Assembly: GCA_028818385.1 (NCBI GenBank)
Contig: JAPPNY010000117.1
Location: forward strand, 1 to 35,699
Length of the DNA stretch: 35,699 nucleotides
Source: Spirochaetaceae bacterium
GTDB lineage: Bacteria > Spirochaetota > Spirochaetia > SZUA-6 > Bin103
Reading direction: 5' to 3'
Shown here: one piece after another, positions 1-8,086 of the stretch
Layout: each line of letters begins with the position of its first letter
Position numbering within the stretch: position 1 is the first letter of the stretch
Notes under the pieces: generated by a model
Told to the model about the DNA's origin: nothing
Databases searched by the model: none
Seen by the model: the letters and a program-made list of their open reading frames with translations, nothing else
Position numbers and translations under genes: made by a program

Positions 1-52
1 CGCCCCATGATCCCAACCTGCCTCAAACCGTCCGCCCCGGCTGAATAGTTAC
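1..52. repeat. Left copy of a perfect 52-bp terminal inverted repeat
   Basis: Positions 1-52 are the exact reverse complement of 35647-35698, with no mismatch; identity ends at position 53. The copy includes the TAA stop codon of the solute-binding protein gene (49-51). No transposase lies next to it. It may be one end of a dispersed repeat at which an assembly broke, or a true terminal repeat of a large element; the sequence alone cannot decide. Confidence 0.97.
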
Positions 53-1635
53 CCCTTCAGGAACTCGTCGTAATAGCCCTGGTAGACGGCCAGCGCCGCG
101 TCGATCTCGTCGCCGGCGATACGGTGCACGGTGTCGACGTACGCGTCCCAGCCGGAGAATGACTCCTGGCCGGAGATGAACTTGGCCACCATCTCGTCGA
201 CGTAGTCGTCGAAACCCTTCCGCGACGCCTGCACGACCTCGGACTCGCCGCCGGTGAGCTTCCAGAAGATGAACGCGCCGGCCCAGGGGCTGATCAGCTC
301 CTCGAAGTCGCGCACGTCCTGCCACAGCGGCTCGACCGCCGAGGCGCGGTTGTTCTCGTACAGCACGTACTCGCGGGCGATGCGTCCGACCGCCGATCCC
401 ATCGGGTAGAAGCGGCTGGGCAGCTCCGCCCACTTGCCGATGAACTTGACCTCGCCGTCCTCGATAACGTGGTGCTCGCCCTCGATGCCGATCTCGCCGT
501 TCAGCGGGAACTCGGTGTCGCCGAGCGTGTAGTCGACCACGCGCACCGCGGCGTCCGTATTGGGCCCGGCCTTGGCCAGGAAGTTGGACCAGATCGTCGC
601 CGAGTCGCGCGGATAGAAGCGGTCGCTGCCGTCCCAGACGGCGCTGGTCGGCTCCAGGATCGGGATCACGTGCGCGTCCGGGGACTGCTCGCCGCGCAGC
701 GTGCCGGTGATGCTGGCCGCGACGTGCAGCCACAGGTGGAAGGAGACCATCTGCTGGTACTGCGAGTTGAACTTGGGCGAGTCGAGCTGGAAGATGTCCT
801 GGTCGATCAGACCCGCTTCGAACATCCCGTTCAGCCACTCCAGCATCGCCCGGAAGCGGTCGCTGGTGGGCACGAAGTAGACCTGGTCGTCCTCCACCGC
901 GTAGTGGTCGTCGCCGGACGGCTGCCCGGACAGGTAGCCGATGCCGAACGACGGATACCACTTCACGACCCAGTTGGAGCCGCCGTAGTAGCTGGACCAG
1001 CCGATCTCGTCGGCCTGGCCGTTGCCGTTGGCGTCGCCTGCGACCAGCGCGCTCAGGGCTTCCTGGTAGTCGTCGACGGTCGCAGGCACTTCGATGCCGG
1101 CGTTGCTCAGCCAGTCCTGCCGGATCAGCAGGGCCCAGTAGTTGAACCGGTTGGGCAGGATGGAGGGCAGCCCCAGGATGCGTCCGTCGCGTTCCGAAAC
1201 CGCTCCCTTGTAGGCCTGATAGGCGGGCTGTGACAGCTTCGCGGACAGCTTCGGCATCTCGCCGGCGTCGAGCTTGTCGCTCCACGGGATGATCACGCCC
1301 TTGTCGGCCATCTCGCTCGGGGTCAGGCCTTCCGGGTGGGCGGTGAAGATGTCGGGCATCTCGCTGCCGGAGGCGATCAGCAGGGCGAGCTGCTTGCCCA
1401 GCTCCGCGATCGGCACGACGCGCCAGTCGAACTCGATGTTCAGCTCCTGCTCGACCAGGTCGATGATCGGCTGCTCCCCGGTCAGCGGGTAGGAAGCGTC
1501 ATCGTTCTCCCAGGTCATGACGGTCACCACGTCCGGTCCCATCTCCGCGCCCTCGTCCTGCGCGGCGGCGAATACCAGCGTGGCGCTCAGGCACAGTCCG
1601 GCAAGGACCATGCAGCGTCTCTTCAGGTGAGTCAT
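49..1635 (-). CDS. Sugar ABC transporter extracellular solute-binding protein (LplA/YtcQ-like)
   Basis: This 528-residue protein is a family 1 extracellular solute-binding protein that should capture a sugar or oligosaccharide outside the membrane and hand it to an ABC permease. It has a signal peptide: a basic start (MTHLKRR), a hydrophobic core of about 15 residues and an AAA-type cleavage region near residue 25. There is no lipobox cysteine. The mature start with a VTVMTWEND stretch and the later ASGSEMPDIF segment are typical of the long LplA/YtcQ group, and the length fits. The ATG at 1635 has a GAGGAGG ribosome site about eight bases upstream. The stop codon lies inside the 52-bp end repeat. 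No permease or ATPase gene is in the window, so partners should lie beyond the left edge or elsewhere. Substrate unknown. Confidence 0.93.
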   Translation of the reverse strand: MTHLKRRCMVLAGLCLSATLVFAAAQDEGAEMGPDVVTVMTWENDDASYPLTGEQPIIDLVEQELNIEFDWRVVPIAELGKQLALLIASGSEMPDIFTAHPEGLTPSEMADKGVIIPWSDKLDAGEMPKLSAKLSQPAYQAYKGAVSERDGRILGLPSILPNRFNYWALLIRQDWLSNAGIEVPATVDDYQEALSALVAGDANGNGQADEIGWSSYYGGSNWVVKWYPSFGIGYLSGQPSGDDHYAVEDDQVYFVPTSDRFRAMLEWLNGMFEAGLIDQDIFQLDSPKFNSQYQQMVSFHLWLHVAASITGTLRGEQSPDAHVIPILEPTSAVWDGSDRFYPRDSATIWSNFLAKAGPNTDAAVRVVDYTLGDTEFPLNGEIGIEGEHHVIEDGEVKFIGKWAELPSRFYPMGSAVGRIAREYVLYENNRASAVEPLWQDVRDFEELISPWAGAFIFWKLTGGESEVVQASRKGFDDYVDEMVAKFISGQESFSGWDAYVDTVHRIAGDEIDAALAVYQGYYDEFLKG

Positions 1636-1643
1636 CCTTGCGT

Positions 1644-1650
1644 CCTCCTC
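1644..1650 (-). promoter_or_regulatory. Ribosome binding site of the solute-binding protein gene
   Basis: GAGGAGG on the minus strand lies eight bases before the ATG at 1635 and supports that start. Confidence 0.75.
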
Positions 1651-1774
1651 GTGTGGCGGGTAATTGGGTGACGGTCAGCCGCCACCCGGATCGTGTCAAG
1701 CACCGGCGGCACCCGCCCGGACCGGCGACCCTCCCGTCAACTCCCGGATCAGGGCGTGGCCGAGGCGCACACGC

Positions 1775-2575
1775 TCAGTAGGGGAGCCGGCCTCCGGATA
1801 CGTTCAGCGTCTGCCCGGCGATGTAGTCGGAATCGTCACCGGCCAGGTAGATCACGACGTTGGCCATGTCCTCGGGCCGCTGAATCCGCCCGATCGGCAC
1901 CGATGCCACCGCCTCCGCCTTGAACGAGCCCGGCTCCGCGCCGCTGGGGCCGGTGACGCCGCGATCGATCACGTTCCACATCTCGGTGTCCACGATGCCG
2001 CCGCAGATGCAGTTGACGAGGATCCCGTCGGCGGCCAGCTCCACGCCCAACTGGCGGGTCAGGCCCACCACCGCGTGCTTGCTCATGGCGTACACCCCCA
2101 GGGGAGCCTCCTTGCCCGGCGCCATCTTCCCGGCGCCGCTGGCGTTGATGATGATGCGGCCGCCGTGCCCCTGGCGGAGCATCTGCCGCGCGGCGGCCGT
2201 CGCGGTGAGAAACGCACCCTTGGCGTTGACCGCCATCTGCCGGTCGAAGCTCGCCTCGCTCGCCTCCACCAGGGGGGCCACCTCGCAGATGCCGGCATTG
2301 CAGACCATGCAGTCCAGGCGGCCGAACAGCTCCACCGCGCGGGCGATCGCCCGCTCTACCTGCTCCGCTGAGGTCACGTCCATCGGCTGATACGCCGCGC
2401 GCGTGCCGCGCCGCTCGGCCAGGCCGATCACCTCGGCACTGTCGCCCTCCTTGACGTCGGTCAGCAGCACGCGCGCGCCCTCGGTCACGAATCGCCGCGC
2501 GATCGCCAGTCCGATGCCGCGGCCGGCGCCGGTCACGACCACGGCCTTGTCGATCAGTTCTGGATAGGTCGCCAT
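1775..2575 (-). CDS. SDR-family NAD(P)-dependent dehydrogenase (sorbitol/acetoin-reductase type)
   Basis: This 266-residue classical short-chain dehydrogenase probably interconverts a hydroxyl and a keto group on a polyol or sugar derivative in the cytoplasm. The cofactor motif TGAGRGIG is at residues 15-22. An aspartate ends the second strand (D40), which favours NAD. The NAG motif is at 93-95, and the catalytic set is S146, Y162 and K166. The segment around IVDTEMW and the closing Q-T-L-N-V-S-G-G resemble sorbitol dehydrogenase and acetoin/butanediol dehydrogenase relatives. The open frame continues upstream to 2881, but that part is antisense to the aldolase gene; the ATG at 2575 has GGAGG five bases before it. 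It lies 139 bases upstream of the solute-binding protein gene on the same strand and may be co-transcribed. Family is sure, substrate is not. Confidence 0.93.
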   Translation of the reverse strand: MATYPELIDKAVVVTGAGRGIGLAIARRFVTEGARVLLTDVKEGDSAEVIGLAERRGTRAAYQPMDVTSAEQVERAIARAVELFGRLDCMVCNAGICEVAPLVEASEASFDRQMAVNAKGAFLTATAAARQMLRQGHGGRIIINASGAGKMAPGKEAPLGVYAMSKHAVVGLTRQLGVELAADGILVNCICGGIVDTEMWNVIDRGVTGPSGAEPGSFKAEAVASVPIGRIQRPEDMANVVIYLAGDDSDYIAGQTLNVSGGRLPY

Positions 2576-2653
2576 CTTGCCTCCAACCTTCGACGGAAAG
2601 AGGGCCGCTGACAAGGCTGAGACCGGGACGGAACGATGGCCTGCCGGCCCTGC

Positions 2654-2682
2654 TCGACCGGAACACGGCCGCCGACTATGCT
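2654..2682 (+). promoter_or_regulatory. Possible promoter of the aldolase operon
   Basis: TCGACC (2654-2659), a 17-base spacer and TATGCT (2677-2682) fit a sigma-70 type promoter at four of six positions each. It lies in the 138-base gap between the divergent SDR and aldolase genes and would give a leader of about 25 bases. Short motifs like this can occur by chance. Confidence 0.35.
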
Positions 2683-2713
2683 CTGGCGGCCGGCGCCGCC
2701 GGTCCACGCCACC

Positions 2714-3487
2714 ATGAAAACCAATCACGTCAGACAGAAGCTCAAGGCCGGCCAGGCGACGGTCGGCTGCTTCCTGGGCATGGGCAGCCCGAACGTCGCC
2801 GAGCAGATGGCCCACTCCGGATTCGACTTCATCGTCATCGAGATGGAGCACAACGGCCTGGACATGGCCGAGGTCCAGCACATGCTCATGGCGATCAACG
2901 GCACCGACGCGGTCCCGATCGTCCGCATCCCCAGCTCCGACCAGGTGTTCATTCAGCGCTCCCTGGACATCGGCGCGCTCGGCATCATCGTGCCGCTGCT
3001 GCGCTCGGCCGAGCAGGCGCGGGAGGTCGTGCGCGCGACCCGCTATCCGCCCGATGGAATCCGCGGCTTCGGCCCGCTGCGGGCGTCGCAGTACACCCTG
3101 GACTACCCCGACTACCTCGCCAGAGCCAACGACAACATCCTGGTCTCGTTTCTGCTGGAGACCCGGGAAGCGATGGAAGACCTCGAGGAGATCACGGCGG
3201 TTCCCGGAGTGGACGCGCTGTACCTGGGCCTATGGGACCTGTACCTGAACCACGGCGTGAGCCCCTTCGAGATGCCGCACCCCGAGATGGAGAAGGTCGT
3301 GGAGCGTGCGATCGAGGTGTGCGCGGCGAGCGGGGTCGCCCTGGGGATCGGCTCCGCCACCCCGGAAGACCTCACCCACTGGCGCGACCGGGGACTTACC
3401 TACCTGGGGTACGGGCCGGATTTCGTGCTGCTCACCAGCGCGGCTCGCGCCGGCATCGAGGCGTTTCGCGCGAAACCGGGCACCTGA
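2714..3487 (+). CDS. HpcH/HpaI family class II aldolase
   Basis: This 257-residue protein belongs to the HpcH/HpaI family of metal-dependent pyruvate aldolases, such as 2-keto-3-deoxy-L-rhamnonate and 4-hydroxy-2-oxoheptanedioate aldolases, which split 2-keto-3-deoxy acids into pyruvate and an aldehyde. The key residues fall at or next to the family positions: H46 (in IEMEH), R71 (in VRIP), E149 (in FLLET) and D175 (in GLWDL), the last two being the metal ligands. The central PLLRSAEQA and TRYPPDGIRG segments are also typical. The frame is open to 2636, but the family normally starts with a sequence like MKTN, so I place the start at 2714; no clear Shine-Dalgarno site precedes it. The stop codon overlaps the next gene's ATG by one base, so the two are coupled. 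Exact substrate unknown. Confidence 0.93.
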   Translation: MKTNHVRQKLKAGQATVGCFLGMGSPNVAEQMAHSGFDFIVIEMEHNGLDMAEVQHMLMAINGTDAVPIVRIPSSDQVFIQRSLDIGALGIIVPLLRSAEQAREVVRATRYPPDGIRGFGPLRASQYTLDYPDYLARANDNILVSFLLETREAMEDLEEITAVPGVDALYLGLWDLYLNHGVSPFEMPHPEMEKVVERAIEVCAASGVALGIGSATPEDLTHWRDRGLTYLGYGPDFVLLTSAARAGIEAFRAKPGT

Positions 3488-4446
3488 TGGCCGATCCGGG
3501 CTCGTCGATGCATGACGCCACCGCGGCGGCCGGCGACCCGGCCCGCCTGAAGGCCATGCTGGACGAGCACGGCTATCTGCTGCTGCGCGGCGCGCTCGAC
3601 CGCGACCTGGTGCGGCGCGTGCGCGACGACCTCATCGCCATCCTGCACGACTGCCACATCCTGGAGAGCCCCACGGCACCGCCGCTCTGGAGCGGCGGAC
3701 CGCCGCCCACCGAGGAGGAGTACCTGGTCTACTACCAGCGGGCCGTGCAGCTCGACTCCTTCAACGCGCTGGCGGAGTCGCCCGAGGTGCGCGCCGTGCT
3801 GGAGGCGATCTACGACGGTCCGGTGCAGGTGTGGAAGCAGCGGCTGCTGCGCATCATCGCGCCCGACCCGGAGGGCGCGGCGCCGCTCGGCGTCGGCGCC
3901 CACCAGGACGGCAGCCCGCAGCTCGGCTACCTGACGCAGGACTTCTGCACGGCCTGGATCCCGCTCACCGAGATCGACGAACGGCTCGGCGGACTGGCCG
4001 TGGTGCCCGGCTCCCATCGCGGCGGCGTGCGCGCGCAGACCGGGGCGGCGTCGAGCTCCCTGAAGACCGCCAAGGACCAGGTGTTCGAGCTGCCGTCTGC
4101 GGACGAGCGGTGGGTCACCACCACGTACAGCCCCGGCGACCTGGTCGTCTTCGCCAGCATGACCCTGCACAAGGGGTACCCCAACACCTCGGACCGGCTG
4201 CGGCTCTCCTGCGACTTCCGCTACCAGCCGCACGGCGCGTACGCCAACTGGCTGGCGCACACCAGCGGACCTGAGGTGCGGCGCACGGCCCAGCAGATCG
4301 ATGCGGTCGTCACCAGCCGCGCGCTGTACGTGACCACCCACGCCGACGCGGATCTGCGCGACGCGGTGCGGCGGCGCATGTTGGAGGAGCGCAGCACCAC
4401 CCTGGAGCGGGCCCGGGAGCTGGCCGCCGAGCTGGCTGGAGGCTGA
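3487..4446 (+). CDS. Phytanoyl-CoA dioxygenase (PhyH) family protein 1
   Basis: This 319-residue protein is a predicted Fe(II)/2-oxoglutarate oxygenase with the double-stranded beta-helix fold, coupling substrate hydroxylation to decarboxylation of 2-oxoglutarate. The iron triad is visible: H139-x-D141 in GAHQDGS and a distal H228 in LHKGYPN, followed by arginines R237/R239 that can bind the 2-oxoglutarate carboxylate. The VVPGSHRGG turn between them is the usual PhyH signature. The ATG at 3487 overlaps the aldolase stop (TGATG), which settles the start, since the longer upstream frame is antisense-like filler. It sits between an aldolase and a sialidase-fold gene, so it may act on a sugar-derived or modified substrate. 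PhyH proteins in bacteria act on very varied small molecules, so the substrate is open. Confidence 0.93.
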   Translation: MADPGSSMHDATAAAGDPARLKAMLDEHGYLLLRGALDRDLVRRVRDDLIAILHDCHILESPTAPPLWSGGPPPTEEEYLVYYQRAVQLDSFNALAESPEVRAVLEAIYDGPVQVWKQRLLRIIAPDPEGAAPLGVGAHQDGSPQLGYLTQDFCTAWIPLTEIDERLGGLAVVPGSHRGGVRAQTGAASSSLKTAKDQVFELPSADERWVTTTYSPGDLVVFASMTLHKGYPNTSDRLRLSCDFRYQPHGAYANWLAHTSGPEVRRTAQQIDAVVTSRALYVTTHADADLRDAVRRRMLEERSTTLERARELAAELAGG

Positions 4447-4447
4447 C

Positions 4448-5569
4448 GTGGCAGAGGAGTTCATGCCCCGCCCGGCGCCTGCCGCCCGGCAGACGCGAGT
4501 GTTCTACGACCCCGCCTCCTACTCGGCCTTTCCCCATGTCATCCGCATGGAGGGAGACGAGCTGCTGATGGCGTTCCGGCAGGCGCCGCGGGTGGAGGGC
4601 ATCAGGCACACCCATCCGCGCTCGATCATCACGCTGATCCGCTCGTACGACCTGGGTGAGACCTGGGAGGTCGACGCCGCGTCGCAGATGGGGGCGGGCG
4701 GCGGCCAGGAGCTGGGGCTCATCTACCTCGGCGGCGGCACGGTGGGCGGCGCGCTGGCCGCGCACGAGGTCGTGCATTGGCACGAGACCGAACGGATCAG
4801 CTTCCGCGACCCGCCGCGCAAGGAGTACCCGTACGTCGGCGGCAGCCCCGACACCGGCGTGCCGCCGTTCGCGTACAGCAACGTCGGCGCGCTGTGGTGC
4901 TGGAGCGACAACTACGGGCTCACCTGGCGGCTGGAGCAGGCCATACTGGTCGGTGAGGCGGCGCAGGCCTGCGCGCCGCCGGTGCTCACCGCCGACGGCA
5001 CGCTGCTGATCCCGGCCTACGTCTCGCTCGGCGGGGACCCCAACTCGTCGGTGCTGTACCGCTCCCACGACGGCGGCGCCACCTGGTCGGAAGGGACGGT
5101 GATGGCGCGCGGCAGCGCCGGCACCCGCGACTACAATGAGCCGGCGGTGATCGAGCTCGAACCCGGCCACCTGCTCGGCCTGCACCGCACGACGACCGGC
5201 GACCGCGAAGCGCGCAGCCTGTTCTGGCAGAACGAGTCCCGCGACGCCGGCGCCACCTGGAGCCGTCCCGCGCCCACCGGCATCCAGTCCGGTGCCTGTC
5301 CGCGGCTGCTGAAGCTGCGCGACGGCCGCCTGCTGTTGACCTACGGCCGCCGCCTGCCGCCGTACGGGATCTACGCGTCGATCAGCGACGACGGCGGCCG
5401 GAGTTGGGGCAGCACCAGTTGGCTGGTGCGCAAGACGCCGGAGGCCGCCCTCGCCGATCAGGGCTACACCTCGTCGATCCAGCTCGACGACACGCGCATC
5501 TTCACCACCAGCTACGCGCAGTGGCGCGGCGTCACCGGCATCACCGGGACGTTCTGGGAGCTGCCCTGA
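4448..5569 (+). CDS. Sialidase-fold protein with five Asp-box repeats
   Basis: This 373-residue protein has the six-bladed sialidase/BNR beta-propeller pattern. Five Asp boxes (S-x-D-x-G-x-S/T-W) are visible, ending at W73, W160, W213, W271 and W320. Family members include exo-sialidases and many glycan-binding or glycoside-cleaving relatives with other substrates. I see no signal peptide, so it is predicted cytoplasmic or exported by another route. The start is GTG at 4448 with GGAGG five bases upstream; an ATG at 4463 is an alternative. It follows the PhyH stop by one base, making the third gene of the aldolase-PhyH unit. I could not confidently place the arginine triad of true sialidases, so sialic acid should not be assumed as substrate. 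Confidence 0.88.
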   Translation: MAEEFMPRPAPAARQTRVFYDPASYSAFPHVIRMEGDELLMAFRQAPRVEGIRHTHPRSIITLIRSYDLGETWEVDAASQMGAGGGQELGLIYLGGGTVGGALAAHEVVHWHETERISFRDPPRKEYPYVGGSPDTGVPPFAYSNVGALWCWSDNYGLTWRLEQAILVGEAAQACAPPVLTADGTLLIPAYVSLGGDPNSSVLYRSHDGGATWSEGTVMARGSAGTRDYNEPAVIELEPGHLLGLHRTTTGDREARSLFWQNESRDAGATWSRPAPTGIQSGACPRLLKLRDGRLLLTYGRRLPPYGIYASISDDGGRSWGSTSWLVRKTPEAALADQGYTSSIQLDDTRIFTTSYAQWRGVTGITGTFWELP

Positions 5570-5607
5570 CAGTCCCCGGTCAGTCAGGCAGAGCGGCCAG
5601 CTCTGCC
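5561..5607. terminator. Overlapping hairpins between convergent genes
   Basis: The gap between two convergent stop codons (5569 and 5580) holds a stem of CTGCC(C)TGAC (5561-5570) with GTCAGGCAG (5583-5591). An alternative stem GGCAGAG (5587-5593) with CTCTGCC (5601-5607) shares bases with it. This could serve as a bidirectional terminator, though there is no U-run. Confidence 0.4.
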
Positions 5608-7196
5608 ATCAGGTCCGGTGGACTCCACCATCGCCTGACGCCGAGATCCGCGGCGATCACGCTGGCGGCGTTGTAGCCGCACAGCCCGGTCACGTTTCCT
5701 CCCGGATGGGTGGAGCCGCCGCACAGGTACAGGCCCTCCAACGCCGTGCGATAGCAGCCGGCTCCGGGAAACGGACGGTTGTAGCCGACCTGGTCGTTGG
5801 CGAACGAGCCGACCAGCAGGTCGCCCTGCGACATGTTCGGCAGCCGGTCGACCGTATCCAGGGGACTGAGCGCAAACCGGTCCAGGATCACGTCCTCACG
5901 GAGGTTCGGCGCGAAACGCCGCCAGAACCGCAGCAACCGTTCGCCGTGCTCGTCACGGTGCGCTTCCCAGTTGGACGCGTCCCCGCCCAGGTGGTAGGGG
6001 ACCTTCTCCCACAGAAACGCCGCGTGGGCGCCCGGTCCGGCCTGGGTGCGATCGAACCGCGTGTGGCACGATCCCCAGGCTACAGGCGAGGGAATCCGGC
6101 CCCGCTCGTGCGCGTCGACGATGTCCTGAAACTGGTCGAAACGTTCCAGGCCGAGAATGACCATGAACGCGTTCCGCAAACCCGGGTCCGCGGCCGCGGC
6201 GGCGTAGGAGGGCGGTTCGGACAGGGCCAGGTGCAGGCCGAACAGCGGCGCGATCACGTTGTAGCGAAAACCCCGCGCGCGCTTTCGCAGAGCAGGACCG
6301 GCATCCGATTCCGCCAGCAGTTGCAGGAACGTCTGCCCCGGATTGAGGCCCGAGGCCACGAAGCGGGTCGCCTGCAACCGCTCGCCGTCCTCCAGCTCCA
6401 CCTCACCGACGCGGCCATGCCTGACGTGCAGCCGCCGGATGTTCACGCCGCACCGAACCTCGCCTCCGTGGGCTTCGATGTCCGCTACCAGGCCCCGAGC
6501 GAGCTGAACCGATCCGCCGACGCACATCTGGGCCTTGCCGGCGGACGCCAGCAGCGCCGGAATCGAATGGCCGAAGCCCTTCATGCGCAGATCGACCTCT
6601 CGCAATCCGTTGAAGAACAGCAGCCCTGCCCGGATCACGTCATGAGAGAAGCTCCGGGTGACGAATTCGAGAGGAGAGAGCGCCGACACTTCCAGCAGGC
6701 GGCGGCCGAGGCGCGATTGGCTCAACACGCGCCGCCGCAGCGATGGCTCCAGGGGTGGCGAGCGCGACTCCGGAACCAGGATGTGCTCGACGATCGGACG
6801 GAACTCATCGACCAGGCTGGCGAGCGCGTCCGCATCCGCGGGCGACCACTGGTGGAATGACGCCCGGGTTCGCTCGAAATCCGTCCACCACTGCAGGCTG
6901 CGCCCCTCGCCGGTGAGCAGGGCCACGTTCAGCTCCGGCTCCAGGTAGCGGACGCCCTGGGCCGCCAGCTCCAGATCGTCGTACCACGGCATCCGGTTCA
7001 GGGCGCGGTGATAGAACGAGTGCGGATTGTGCATCACGCCCGCGATCCGCGGGTTCTCGACCGTCGCCAGCCCCCCGCCGGGCACGTCCCATCGTTCGAG
7101 CGACAGCGTCTTGAGCCCGCAGCGCGCGAGGTAGGCCTGCAGCACCAGGGCGTTGTGCCCGGTTCCCAGGATGATGCCGTCGTACGCCGTGCTCAC
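5580..7196 (-). CDS. FAD-dependent oxidoreductase of the phytoene desaturase/PYROXD2 type
   Basis: This 538-residue flavoprotein resembles the CrtI/PYROXD2 group of amine-oxidase-fold oxidoreductases. The N-terminal FAD-binding motif reads G11-T-G13-H-N in the stretch ILGTGHNALVLQAYLA, and an acidic residue ends the second strand (LSLERWD). The C-terminal signature LCGGSTHPGGNVTGLCGYNA contacts FAD in this family. The long ORF runs upstream to 7928, but that part is antisense to the acetyltransferase; I choose GTG at 7196, which puts the Rossmann motif at the expected distance. It follows the acetyltransferase stop by five bases and is the last of the five-gene minus-strand unit. Carotenoid chemistry is not implied, because no phytoene synthase gene is present here. 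Substrate unknown. Confidence 0.9.
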   Translation of the reverse strand: MSTAYDGIILGTGHNALVLQAYLARCGLKTLSLERWDVPGGGLATVENPRIAGVMHNPHSFYHRALNRMPWYDDLELAAQGVRYLEPELNVALLTGEGRSLQWWTDFERTRASFHQWSPADADALASLVDEFRPIVEHILVPESRSPPLEPSLRRRVLSQSRLGRRLLEVSALSPLEFVTRSFSHDVIRAGLLFFNGLREVDLRMKGFGHSIPALLASAGKAQMCVGGSVQLARGLVADIEAHGGEVRCGVNIRRLHVRHGRVGEVELEDGERLQATRFVASGLNPGQTFLQLLAESDAGPALRKRARGFRYNVIAPLFGLHLALSEPPSYAAAAADPGLRNAFMVILGLERFDQFQDIVDAHERGRIPSPVAWGSCHTRFDRTQAGPGAHAAFLWEKVPYHLGGDASNWEAHRDEHGERLLRFWRRFAPNLREDVILDRFALSPLDTVDRLPNMSQGDLLVGSFANDQVGYNRPFPGAGCYRTALEGLYLCGGSTHPGGNVTGLCGYNAASVIAADLGVRRWWSPPDLMAELAALPD

Positions 7197-7201
7197 GTGA
7201 G

Positions 7202-8047
7202 TCAGCCGATTTCCGGCGCGGCGATCGCCCACAGCGCCGCCGGCCGGCCTTGCCGGGTGTTCTCGCCCAGGTACATCCGCGTCAGGGTGCGCTGGCGATC
7301 CATTCCGTAACGCCGGGCGACGCGAATCGCGGCGTGGTTCGCGTCGGGAATGTCCCAGTACACGGGAAGCCCAGGAAGACGACCAAGCAGGCCGTCGGCC
7401 AGCGCGATGCCGCTCGACTCGTCCTCTGCGACCATCGGTCCCAGGTAATACGCGCGTTGCCCGGGCCGCAGCATGCCGTACCCGACGATCCGGCCGGTTC
7501 CGTCCTTGCGAACAAGCGTCTGCGACTGGGCAGCCAACGTCGACAGCATCCGGTTGCGGGTGACGCCGAACACGGCGGCGTCGAGCTCCGCGATGCAGCC
7601 AAGGCCGCCAGAGTCCGGCGGCCGCGGGTGAGGAGCGGCCGGCGTGCCGCTCCGCGCCGGCGAGCCCGCGAGCTCCGCTGTCTGCCACCGCGAAAGGCTC
7701 CATTCCGCGACGAAACCGAGCGGACCATAGACCTGCCGGCCCAACGGCGTGGCGTCCAGCTTGATGCAGCCAACCCCGGCCCCGCGCAGATGCTCGATAC
7801 CGTGCTGCAGCAGCGCCGTGCCGATCCCCCGCCGCCGCAGGTCGGGATCGACGAGCACCATGCCGATCCAGGCCAGGTCCGGCGAGTAGATCGTGGTAGT
7901 CGCCGTGCCGGCCGGCCGGCCGTTCCACTCGGCGACGAAACAGCCGGCGGGATCGTGCCGCAGCAGCCGCTGCCAGTCCTGAAGAGTCTGGTTCCAGCCG
8001 GCGCTGTCGCGGATGCGGTCCGCGAACCTCACGTCCGCGTCGGCCAT
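7202..8047 (-). CDS. GNAT N-acetyltransferase with two acetyltransferase-like domains
   Basis: This 281-residue protein has an N-terminal GNAT domain with the acetyl-CoA loop R71-R-R-G74-I-G76 following VLVDPDL, then the typical TALLQHGIEHL helix and a YGPLGF motif. The C-terminal part (about 180-275) looks like the second, YitH-type acetyltransferase domain, with RIVGYGMLR and ARRYGM segments. It should transfer an acetyl group to an amine; in this operon an amino sugar made by the adjacent aminotransferase is a natural suggestion, but that is inference. The start could be ATG at 8047 or TTG at 8056; neither has a clear ribosome site, and I chose ATG. It starts 39 bases after the sulfatase stop and ends five bases before the FAD oxidoreductase. 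Confidence 0.88.
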   Translation of the reverse strand: MADADVRFADRIRDSAGWNQTLQDWQRLLRHDPAGCFVAEWNGRPAGTATTTIYSPDLAWIGMVLVDPDLRRRGIGTALLQHGIEHLRGAGVGCIKLDATPLGRQVYGPLGFVAEWSLSRWQTAELAGSPARSGTPAAPHPRPPDSGGLGCIAELDAAVFGVTRNRMLSTLAAQSQTLVRKDGTGRIVGYGMLRPGQRAYYLGPMVAEDESSGIALADGLLGRLPGLPVYWDIPDANHAAIRVARRYGMDRQRTLTRMYLGENTRQGRPAALWAIAAPEIG

Positions 8048-8086
8048 CTGTCGCAACGTGATGGAGCCGCTGATGGGCGATCTCCG

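Noticed and set aside
49..1635. Lipoprotein assignment for the solute-binding protein
   Set aside because: No cysteine follows the hydrophobic core at the expected place; the leader looks like an ordinary signal peptide.
2576..2881. N-terminal extension of the SDR protein
   Set aside because: The extension is antisense to the aldolase coding region; the ATG at 2575 has a ribosome site and fits the family N-terminus.
5580..7196. Carotenoid biosynthesis assignment for the FAD oxidoreductase
   Set aside because: The family also includes many non-carotenoid enzymes, and no phytoene synthase or other carotenoid gene is in the window.
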